NCBI GenBank assembly: GCA_963277665.1
Contig: OY728136.1
Location: forward strand, 806,397,123 to 806,461,122
DNA length: 64,000 nt
Source: Viscum album
Lineage: Eukaryota; Streptophyta; Magnoliopsida; Santalales; Viscaceae
Reading direction: 5' to 3'
The notes beneath the pieces are model-generated. The model saw only the letters and a list, made by a program, of their open reading frames with translations, ran no database searches and was not told the DNA's origin. Within the stretch, counting starts at the first letter, position 1. Each line of letters starts with the position of its first letter. Both the position numbers and the translations under genes were made by a program. This document shows, in pieces, positions 52,851-61,429 of this stretch.

Positions 52851-53758
52851 CCAGAGGAAAGATATTTTTTTTCTTATAAGGTATGAAATATAGGTATTAT
52901 TTGTTAGTTAGTTTTCATTTCACATTAGCATAAATTAAATTTTCAGAATAGATTAGATCTTATATCGTAATGAAATATTCCAAATTTGTATTTAACAAAT
53001 TTCATATTTATATAATTAGTCCAATGGAATCATTGATCGGGACAACAAAAAATTTAATAAATGTTGATGAAGGAAAATAGTTTATGTAACACATAAGTTG
53101 TCACGACCCATCCTCGGGGCCCGTGCTGTGACTACCCCAAGCCCGCCTTCCATAGGCCAGGGGATGGCGACTAGCACCAAGGTGTAAATCCCGGTAAAAA
53201 GGGAAGGCATTGCCTTTGTAAAGTAAACAAGCAACATAGAGTAATCAAGAGGAAGAAGTAAACACTAAGTAAAAACTGGTACAACAGTAAGTGCGGAAAA
53301 GTAAAGGGGGCCGGAAATACAAGCCCAACTATAAAGTACAACTGAAAGGGGAAAAACAACAACTGAAAGAAAAGCCACAGCGTCGAGCCATCCTCTGGAA
53401 GTACCACCTAAAGGGTGGGTACAGATATCCTCCACTGCTCCTCGGGTCCAGATGACCGCTCCGAGTACGTCCCACCCAGTGGTCCACCTCCAGGTACCGT
53501 CCTGCTCTGCAGGCCTCCACCACGATCAGCGATGTCCGTCGTCTGCAACCAACACAACGTAGTGCGGGCATAGCTCGTGCATGGGTGAGTATAAGGTACT
53601 CAGTAGGGATCCTGAGACCCCTGAAGGTCTCCCAGAATTCAAAAAGGAAAGATACAATCACGAAGTAACATCCGACACTGCTTAGGTATATGCCCATACA
53701 TATAACTAAGTCATCAATTCTCGCTCGGCTCCAATATCAGAGCTCAAGTACAACCCAG

Positions 53759-53880
53759 TCCACAAAGGAAGGAAAAATGTAAATCCACACAGGATAGCAC
53801 AACACAATCCACAAAGGAAAGAAAAACGTAAATCCACCCAGGATAACACAACACAATCCACAATGGAAAGAAAAAAAGGG
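53759..53880. repeat. 50-bp tandem repeat, three units (element C 3' LTR)
   Basis: Units begin at about 53759, 53809 and 53859 with CCACAAAGGAA(G/A)GAAAAA(T/C)GT and contain AATCCAC(A/C)CAGGATA(G/A)CACA. The same three units occur in the other LTR at about 62105, 62154 and 62203. To the right (53950-54160) the short motif ACCCACA(A/C)AGGATC recurs about every 25-35 bp in decayed form. Confidence 0.8.
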
Positions 53881-54374
53881 TTCCAGCTCACTTAGGTATA
53901 TTTCTTCGAATGATGATAGAGATGATCACTGATCCATCTAAGTCTTCGGACCCACAAAGGTTCGATAGGTACTAACCCCTGAAATGACCCACAAAGGTTC
54001 TCACCCACAAATAATCGATATGTAACTAACCCCCGCAAAGACCCACACAGGATCGGGCCCACAAAGGACATGTAGGCACTGGCCCACACAGGACCGCTGA
54101 GCATTGACCTATATAGGATCGGACCCACACAAGATCGGTAGCACTGAACCACAAAGGATTGCTGAGTGCTGTAGTGGTCACCGTCGAATCCACTGAGGAT
54201 CTCTGTACAGTCGTCGTCGTCACAGTAGTAGTCGTAGCCAGCTCTAGGGTTCCCGTACATAGCATGATCGATCGGGAGGGTCCGCTCCACGATCCGAGAG
54301 GCTGATACATCAACTGAAACATAGAGTTGATGTATCCAAAAGTTTTGTATCGTCAACAGGAACTCAACATCGCA

Positions 54375-54770
54375 GACGGCGCTTCAATTAGACGCCCGGT
54401 CTGAGAGTTATTGTATTTTTCGTCCCAGGGGCCCGGTTGGTTTTTAAGGAAAAACCAACCCGACCGTACTCCACCTGGATCCAAACCTCGGGAGGAGTAA
54501 GGCAAAAGATCCTTCTAACTAAGAAGAATTCAACAAAGTCGACGGCACGTCAATCGGACGTTTGTAGCTCAAGATATGAGCGTTTCCGCTCCAAGGGCCC
54601 GGTTTGTTTCGTGTACGAACCAACCCGGATGAACCCAAAGTGTTTTGAAACTTTGAGTGTGATATAATGAAACGCCTGTCTCGATCGAAGGATCGCATTG
54701 CCACTGACGGCGCATCGTTTGGAGGCCCGTAGCTCAAGTTATGAGCAAAAGACCGAAAAGGTCCAGAAAC
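54375..54770. repeat. Three ~165-bp modules (element C 3' LTR)
   Basis: GACGGC(G/A)C(G/T/A)TC, then a GGACG(T/C)CCG-like block and a CTCAAG(A/T)TATGAG box, start at 54375, 54541 and 54706. The first two also share GGGCCCGGTTGGTTT (GTTTGTTT in the second) and an inverted complement AACCAACCCG. The 5' LTR copies are at 62725, 62891 and 63056 with identical spacing (166 and 165 bp). Confidence 0.8.
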
Positions 54771-55130
54771 GGGGGGTCTGGGCCCGGACCGACCCGGCCC
54801 GACCCCCCCTGGGACGGCCTCGAACAGGGTCGACCCGACATGGGTCCGGGTCCGACCCGGTTGGGTGCTACCCGGCCCGTCCAGGTGGCCCGACCCGGCC
54901 TGGGCGCGACCCGGCCCAGCGGGTCGGCCCGGCTCGGCTCAGCCGAGCGGCCGAGCGGAGGAACCGCGGGGCGCGCTACCCCCACGGGATGAGGTGTCGC
55001 GGCCCTGCGTGGGGCCACGCTTGGTCAGCAAACGCGGCTTTGTTGTGTCAAGTGTGTCACCGGACCCACGTGTTCGCGTGTCTGGTCGGCCGCCGCCGCC
55101 GTGCTGGTGACCCGCGCCACCGGTGGATTC
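54770..55130. other. Extremely GC-rich tract with GACCCGG repeats (element C 3' LTR)
   Basis: A CpG-dense stretch built largely from GACCCGG/CCCGACC and GGCCCGG units; the matching tract in the 5' LTR is 63120-63470. Overlapping open frames on several frames and both strands, encoding R/P/G/A-rich strings, result from this composition and do not look like genes. Confidence 0.85.
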
Positions 55131-55822
55131 TGAGGGCCACCGGAGTTGCTTCGGTGGTCCGATTCCATTTCCGTCTAGGCCGTAGTTCCTCCCGGGTCCC
55201 GTTCTTCAATGCGGAATCAACAAATCGTCTCTGTGGCCCGTTTTGTCATCATTTGTCGTTCCTCAAATCAACGAAGAACTGAGGAGGGTTGTCGGGCCGT
55301 GTTTGTTTGGCCCGCACCCTCCGTGTTAGGTGATAACAAATGGGAAATAATGATCAACACATGAAAACACAACAAGATACAATTTTAATAAATTAAAATT
55401 TCACTTTGATCTCGGGATCTTTGTTTTAGAAGGAAACAACTACGAAAATAAAATATTATTTTCAAATAAAATCCATACCTCGCCGTAGTCATCGAACGAG
55501 CGTTCTACGCGGAATTGACCGTCGCGGTAGGAGGTGATTGTCGCATCGCAGAAGGGCATCAGCTCGTCGCGGAAGGTCGTCGCATCAACGATCTCCGAGG
55601 GTTAAAGAAACACACAGATTTAATTAAATGCATGTCGAGGATAGAAACCACAAAGGACTTTAAATGACCGCAATCTCTTACCTCAACGGATGATCGAAGA
55701 TTTGTCGCGGATGAAGGAACGTCGCGGGAGAAGAATCGTCGGCATCGCAATACATGGCGTCGCGTCGTTGATCTTCGAGGTCTCAGCGTTCTTCATCGCC
55801 TTTCGTCGAAGGCCTGCATTTT

Positions 55823-55889
55823 CACGTTCCTCGCGTTCTTCGCGTTTTTCACGTTCTTCACGTTTTTCACGTTCTTCACGTTCTTCGCG
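55823..55889. repeat. 9-bp tandem repeat, seven units (element C 3' LTR)
   Basis: C(A/G)CGTT(C/T)TT repeats seven times without a break from 55823 to 55885, then CGCG. On the minus strand this reads as an R-E-E/K repeat in one frame. The equivalent place in the 5' LTR lies outside the window. Confidence 0.85.
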
Positions 55890-56606
55890 AAGGAGGATGA
55901 AGGACATAAGGTTTCTGTGAAAACCTCTCAACGAACAACACATAAGAAGAAAAGTGTTGTTCTTATTTTATTACATGCCAACAAACGAAAAACAGGTTAA
56001 GAAATGAACAAATTAATTCATAGAATTAATTCAACGGATTAACCACCCAATTAAAAGGAGCGTTTAATAGATTAAGAAACGCCCTGGTTGACTTTCATTT
56101 AAAAATGGTTTTCGCTGGTGTGTTACTTAGTGAAAAATAAAAGGTGGGGCTCATGTGGGCCCCACCTCACAAATATCCTACCAAGATGGTAGGATATTTT
56201 GGGTTCCACTTCATCTTAGCTTAAGCAGTTTTATGTGGCTTTAAGCGGCTTTAAGTCACATAAAAATAAAGTTGTCGCACCACTTCATTTTATTTCTTAA
56301 CTTAACCCCAAAAATTTAAAAACCACACCCAAGAAAACGCAACTCCGGAAGAGGAGTTTCTAAGCAAATACTGGCTCTACGATTCCATCGGTGCCCTCAG
56401 AATTTGATTCTGAGCACCGGTCCAAAAGGTAGAAAAACCCGCTCGTTCGTTCACTGAATGTACCCGAGCCAAACTTCAGAAAATGATTCCGGGCACACCG
56501 GGCCTCGGAATCAGGTGCCGTCGGAAACTGCGTTCTTCTTAAATTCCAAAAAAAATTAAGAAAAAAAATTTCTTTGAAATTTATTGGTCTTTAAATAACT
56601 CCCACC

Positions 56607-57059
56607 TCAGGGCTTTACGTCCCCATAAAGATACATCATGAGATAGGGAATCAAAAGTGGGTACTGACCACGCATCTGAGCCTCCCGCTCCGAAGTGCTC
56701 TCCGGGAGGTTCTCGTGCTGCCATCTGATGCGCACTAGAGGAATCGACTGTCCGCATAGGACCCGCTCTTGTCGATCCTCGATCTCCACCTGGACCTCCA
56801 CAAAAGTCGCCCCATCATCAACGTCTAGCTCCCCATGGTCAATGATGTGTGTCGGGTCGTGCACATATCTCCTCAGCTGGGATACGTGGAAGACGTCGTG
56901 CACCAGGTGCAACTGAGGTGGTAGAGCCAGGTGATAAGCCACCTCGTCAATCCTGCTGAGGACCTAGAAGGGTCCGATGAAGCATGAAGACAACTTGCCA
57001 CCTCAGCCAAATCTCCGTAAACCATGTCGAGGTGAGACACGTAAGAAGACATGATCACC
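56607..57059 (-). pseudogene. Element C integrase tail, chromodomain-like
   Basis: DGDHVFLRVSPRHG, GKLSSCFIGPF, VAYHLALPPQLHLVHDVFHV, QLRRYVHDPTHII, VQVEIEDRQERVLCGQSIPL and VRIRWQHENLPEST are legible. This is the GPF/GPY module followed by the Tekay/Del-type chromodomain-like segment. It supports placing C in the chromoviruses. The terminal TGA overlaps the purine-rich sequence before the 3' LTR. Confidence 0.86.
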
Positions 57060-58157
57060 ATCCTAGAACTCTAGTGGCCTCCGCCTCCTGTCAGCATAAG
57101 AATTCTTCCAGCTTTGAGCTGTCCTCATCTGCTCCTGGATAACCTGGACCTTCTCTGTCGTGGCCCGGACCATCTCTGGTCCCCCAAGTGCTGACTCCCC
57201 AGGGTCTGTCCAGCACAAAGGATATCTGCAAGGTCTGTCGTACAACGCCTCGTATGGTGCCTTCTCGATGGTGGAGTGGTAGCTGTTTTTGTACGCGAAC
57301 TCCACCAAGGGTAGGTGGTCCTCCCAGCTGCGACCAAAGTCGAGGACACATGCGCGTAGCATGTCCTCGAGAGTCTGAATGGTCCTCTCTGTCTGACCAT
57401 CCATCTGAGGGTGAAACGCGGTGCTCAGACGTAGCTGCGTCCTAAACTCCTCCCGCAACCGCTTCTAAAGTCGGGAAGTAAAGCGATCATCTCGATCGGA
57501 GACGATAGATTATGGAACACCGTGAAGCCGTACAATCTCCTGAACGTAGAGATGCCCCAATCTCTCCACTGAGCCCTGCTCTCTGATGGGTAAGAAGTGA
57601 TCCGACATGGTGAGTCAGTCGACAATCACCCAAATGGAGTCGTGACCTCTGGAAGTGCGTGGAATTCTAGTCACGAAGTCCATAGATATCCTGTCCCACT
57701 TCCACTTCGGGGCCTCCAAGGGCTGTACCAAGCCTACTGGTACCTGGTGCTCTACCTTCACCTACTGGCAGGTGAGGCATCGTGAAACGAACTCTACCAC
57801 AGCCTTCTTCATGCCTGGCCACCAGTGATGTCATCTGAGATCCTGGTACATCTTCACCACTCTAGGGTGTACTACTAAGGGAGAAGTGTGAAACACTCTC
57901 AGCACCTCCTCTCGTAAAGCGACTTGTACCAAGGTACGTCCTCTGAAAAGGTTGTTGTGCTTTACTCCAAAGGAGAATCCATCAGGTTCATGTCCAGAGG
58001 ATATCTGCGCACGCTGCATCTCACAGTCAGTGTCCCCACGCTGTGCCTCTCTGACCCACTGCAGTAGTGGAGGGGTGACTGTGAGAGACTGAAGGAAGGC
58101 TGCTCTATCTCTGTCCACGAAGGATATCTGCAAAGCGGTTAGCTGCTTTGTCACCAC
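57060..58157 (-). pseudogene. Element C integrase region
   Basis: The zinc-binding HHCC part reads HTSPLVVHPRVVKMYQDL, then HHWWPGMKK and CLTC (about 57900-57770). The catalytic core has [23 protein letters not shown] and [20 protein letters not shown], giving all three acidic residues of [18 protein letters not shown] and [11 protein letters not shown] follow. Stops lie after the DLR, TCQ, VD, VP and RL positions and at 57063. The last 396 bases (57063-57458) are open. Confidence 0.9.
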
Positions 58158-58164
58158 CTCAAAT

Positions 58165-58499
58165 AGTTAAATGCCCGTCCTCCTACTGAGATCATCTGCT
58201 ACTACATTCCCCTTCCCATGAGTATAGACTATCTCAAAGTCATAGTCCTGGAGGAACTCAAGCCATCGCCGCTGTCTCAGGTGCATGTCCTTCTGAGAGA
58301 AGATGTACTTGAGACTCTGATGGTCAGAAAAGACTGTAAATCTCTCTCCCATCAGATAGTGTCACCATGTCATCAGAGCGAAGACCATTGCTGCTAAATT
58401 CAGGTCATGGGTAGCATAGTTCTGCTCATGTGGCCTCAACTGACGTGATCCATAGGCGATCATTGCCCGCTCCTACATCCGGACACATCCATGTCCGGT
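58165..58499 (-). pseudogene. Element C RNase H region
   Basis: YCDASGTGHGCV carries the first catalytic Asp. [60 protein letters not shown] and [11 protein letters not shown] follow. This is the RNase H domain that removes RNA from the RNA:DNA hybrid. Two TAG/TGA stops lie inside and a TAA follows near 58165. Confidence 0.88.
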
Positions 58500-59594
58500 C
58501 CCTGATGCATCGCAGTAGACTACGTACCCTAATGCCTCCTCAGGAAACCTCAAGATAGGTGTGCTGGTCAATCTCTGTCTCAGCTCCTAGAAGCTCTGCT
58601 GACATCTGTATTACAACAGAAAGGGTTTCCCCATCTTCGTCAAAGCTGAGAGTGGTGCCGCAACTCTGTAGAAGTCCGGCACAAATATCCGATAGTATCA
58701 TGTTAGTCTCAAGAAACTCCGCACCTCTATCAAGCTCCTGGGTGGCTCCCAAGCTAGCACTACCTCGATCTTCGCAGGATCCACTGCAACTCCCTCCTCA
58801 GAGATGACGTGCCCCAAGAAGTGGATCTCGTGTATCCAGAACTGACACTTCGAGAGCTTTCCATAAAGCTGGTGCTCTCGGAGTGTGTCCAGTACAACCC
58901 GTATGTGGTAGGTGTGCTCTTCCTCAATCGCCGAGTATATCAAAATGTCGTCGATGAAGACTACGGAAAATCAATCGAGGTATGGATGAAATATCCTGTT
59001 CATGAGGCCCATGAACACTGATGGATCATTGGTTACGCCAAATGGCATAACCATGAAATCATTGTGTCCATACCGACATCTGAAGGCCATCTTCTGCACG
59101 TCATCGTCCCGAACTCTTAGCTGATGATAGCCTAACCTGAGGTCTATCTTCGAGAACCACCGTGCTCCCTTGAGCTGATCGAAGAGGTCATCAATCCTCA
59201 GTAGAGGATACTTGTTCCCGAATGTCACCTAGTTCAAGCGACGATAGTCGACAGACAGTCGCAAGCTCTCGTCCGCCTTCTTGGCGCAAAATATCGGGGA
59301 AGCCCAGGGTGAAACACTGGGGCGGATGAATCCCTTTCCCTGCAAGTCCTCCAACTGTACCCGTAGCTATCGAAGCTCAACGGCGACCATCTGATATGCT
59401 GGAGTGGATATCGGGGCTGTCCCGGGGGACAAATCAATATAGAAGTCTACCTCTCTACGAGGAGGTAGCCCTGGAACGTCGTCGGGAAAGACGTCTGCAT
59501 CCTGATCCACCACTGTAGGAAAACTAGGACTCTGCATGTCAACAACTCCTAGGATGAGGCTAGCCAACAGATGAGCGATGGGCTGTCCTCTCTT
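58500..59594 (-). pseudogene. Element C reverse transcriptase region
   Basis: It includes [102 protein letters not shown] and the catalytic [11 protein letters not shown] at about 58935-58970. [20 protein letters not shown] and VDPAKIEVV follow. The catalytic aspartates are present. Stops follow ELR (59367), LN (about 59230), YLD (58971) and LRLT (58698), with two more near 58600. Confidence 0.9.
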
Positions 59595-60065
59595 CTACAG
59601 AAGTCCATCTTGTGCTGTGAAGGCTCCCTTCTCACCGGTGAAAGTGAACCTACTCACGTCAGTGCGTGCACATTGCACCTTGCGCTTAATACAATCCATC
59701 TGTGCATGGACTGTAGATAACCAATCCATGTCGAAGATCACGTCATAAGGCCTCGACCCCACTACTAGAAGATCCCAGCCGAAGCTCTCGCTTCCTAGAG
59801 TAATCTGACACTTCCGAAACCAGTGCGTAATCGTCGAGTCTACTCCCGTAAGAGTCTCTATCCATAAGGATCGAGCCAACGGCTCTGTCGGAATCCCCGA
59901 GCTCCGAACAAGGGCAGCGGCTATGAAAGAGTGACTCGCTCGTGTGTCTATAAGAATAGCGGCAAGGGTGTAATAGACACAGATCGTACCTTGAATCATC
60001 TCGGGCCCACCGTGGTCGTAGGCCTCTACTGCCTGGAGCTATGCCTGTCTCTGCCCGCCAGCTCC
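59595..60065 (-). pseudogene. Element C aspartic protease region
   Basis: The region reads AILIDTRASHSFIAA around 59948, then VVGSRPYDVIFDMDWLST (the flap and I-L-G-M-D-W-type segment) and KRKVQC. In working relatives the active site is D-S/T-G; here Gly is replaced by Arg (D-T-R), which should abolish activity independently of the stops. The segment 59595-59999 is open. Confidence 0.87.
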
Positions 60066-61154
60066 CTATGGCCGGGGTGGACCTTCTAGTGGTGGAGGTG
60101 GTAGATCCTCAAAGCGTCGCCCACCACCTACTGCTCGGCCAGCTCCTCTGCCCCGTCCTCCTCCTCCCTGCGGACCGCCATGGTTGACCCTCTGCCTCTG
60201 CCTGGGTGGCCCCTCAACCGTCTGCTGCTCCTCGACATGGTGGGTCGGGCAGTCCCGAGCCATGTGGCCCTGCCTGCCGCATGTGTAGCACTGCCTGCCT
60301 CTCAAAAGACTGGATCCGCGCTGTGTTCCCCGCACTGCTGAGCTAGTGTCCTGAGGTCGTCTACGCGAGGGTCTGGTCTTCCTGGACCCCTAAGTCATTC
60401 GTCGACTACCTGCCGCAGAAGACTATGCTAAGTGTCGTCCCTCGGTGGGTCTCGCTGCTGAAGCAGACTCAGCAAGAAATATCTCGATCAAGTGTGCTCG
60501 CTCCAGTACTCCTTCTTGAGTCGGGATGCTAAGGGAGATCAGTGATGCCCTGATCTCATGTCTCAAACCCTTCTCAATGGTCCGGGCCTGGAAGAACGGG
60601 TCCCGTACCATGTCATTCGATTAGCAAGAGAGATCAGTAAATCTCGCCGAGTACTGGGAGACCATGAAGCTGCCCTGCCACAGCTGAAGAAGCTCCTGGA
60701 TGCTCACCGCATGGAGGGTGGCCGGGACGAACTCTGAGCGGAAAAGGCCCTCAATGTATGTCCAGAGAAGAGATGCATCATTGTGCACCTGAAGAATCAA
60801 GCTCCACCATCGGCCCGCTGCTGCGTGCAGTAGGCTCGCTGCGAGGATCACCATGAGGTCTGCTGGTGTCCTCACTAACCAAAAAACTCGTACCACTGCC
60901 TCCCGCTAGTCCTCGGCTGCCTGGGGGTCCGTCTCCCCGTGGAACCTGGGCGGTCGCCGGTGATGGAACTCATGTAGTGCACTGAGGTGACGTGCATCGT
61001 CAGCGGCTGGTGCTGGAAGCATCGGTGGCTCAACGGGTAATGCTACCGCCGGTGTCGCTGTTGAAAAAGGGCCCTGCACCGAGGCCTCGTCGCTCGGTGG
61101 GCTGTCATCACGCTCAACTCTTGGAACCCTACCTGGCTGCCGTCGTGGGGCCAT
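60066..61154 (-). pseudogene. Element C gag region
   Basis: It begins MAPRRQPGRVPRVERDD. A Pro/Ala-rich linker and PPRFHGETDPQAAED, the usual lead-in to the capsid domain, follow. The capsid domain has GRWWSLILQ, LFRSEFVPA and LWQGSFMVSQYSARF. A CCHC zinc knuckle CYTCGRQGHMARDC lies at about 60249-60290, followed by a Gly/Arg-rich stretch. Gag forms the particle and binds RNA. Premature stops lie at 60906, 60621 and 60423, with another (TAG) between 60335 and 60423 and one at 60066. Confidence 0.88.
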
Positions 61155-61414
61155 CCTGAAAAGAAACAGGTGCACCACGATCAGAACAGTATACTTGGTA
61201 AGATGACATAAAGTAATCACAATGAAAACATGAAACACACACGGAATCAATGTTTTCATGTATTAAGTCAAAAATCAGAAGTCAGGGTCCTGGTGTACGG
61301 ATAAATTGGCCGCCACACCAACACTGGACTCCCTAGACTAATAACCACACCCAATACGCTGAACACTATTGCTTCACATAGAGGAAAGTTCAGAGTCTGC
61401 TGTAGAGTCGAACT
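61155..61414 (-). other. Element C leader between primer site and gag
   Basis: About 260 bp upstream of the gag ATG on the minus strand. An in-frame open stretch extends upstream of the ATG to 61259 but shows no domain; MAPRRQ is the likely start because comparable Gag proteins begin with a basic M-A/P-P-R-R-like peptide. A packaging signal would be expected here, but none can be identified. Confidence 0.5.
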
Positions 61415-61426
61415 CCTCTGATACTA
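61415..61426 (-). other. Element C primer binding site (initiator tRNA-Met type)
   Basis: The minus strand reads TAGTATCAGAGG, three bases inside the LTR end; it matches TGGTATCAGAGC except at two positions. Confidence 0.82.
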
Positions 61427-61429
61427 ATT

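Larger units (their letters stand above)
53099..56604 (-). repeat. Element C 3' LTR
   Basis: About 3.5 kb, repeated from 61430 onward at an offset of about 8,330 bp. The left end is fixed by TGTCACGACC and its counterpart at 61430. The right end is placed at the CA at 56603-56604 next to the purine-rich minus-strand sequence; it could be a few bases off, as the other LTR end is outside the window. It contains 50-bp and ~165-bp tandem repeats, a very GC-rich tract and a 9-bp repeat. Open frames in it on both strands appear to be by-products of GC-rich repeats. Confidence 0.88.
56607..61154 (-). pseudogene. Element C gag-pol, one 1516-codon frame with about 24 premature stops
   Basis: From ATG at 61152-61154 to the TGA at 56607-56609 the minus strand stays in one frame through gag, protease, RT, RNase H, integrase and tail. 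I followed the frame across every junction and found only in-frame stops: by eye 14 TAG, 6 TGA and 4 TAA. Many fall where relatives have Gln, Arg or Trp, consistent with C-to-T or G-to-A change; some fall at Glu or Gly positions, which that does not explain. A polyprotein in a single frame is usual for plant chromoviruses. As it stands it would yield only short peptides. Confidence 0.85.

Noticed and set aside
53892..54356. Minus-strand frame of 154 codons in the C LTR rich in repeated LCG/VGP-type peptides
   Set aside because: The peptide repeats simply mirror the ACCCACAAAGGATC DNA repeat. The frame is not preserved over the same length in the other LTR.
54698..55282. Overlapping long open frames (up to 194 codons) on both strands in the C 3' LTR, and up to 301 codons at 62760-63665
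   Set aside because: They lie in LTR DNA, overlap each other in several frames, encode R/P/G-rich strings generated by GACCCGG repeats, and contain no known domain. They reflect lack of stop codons in GC-rich DNA.
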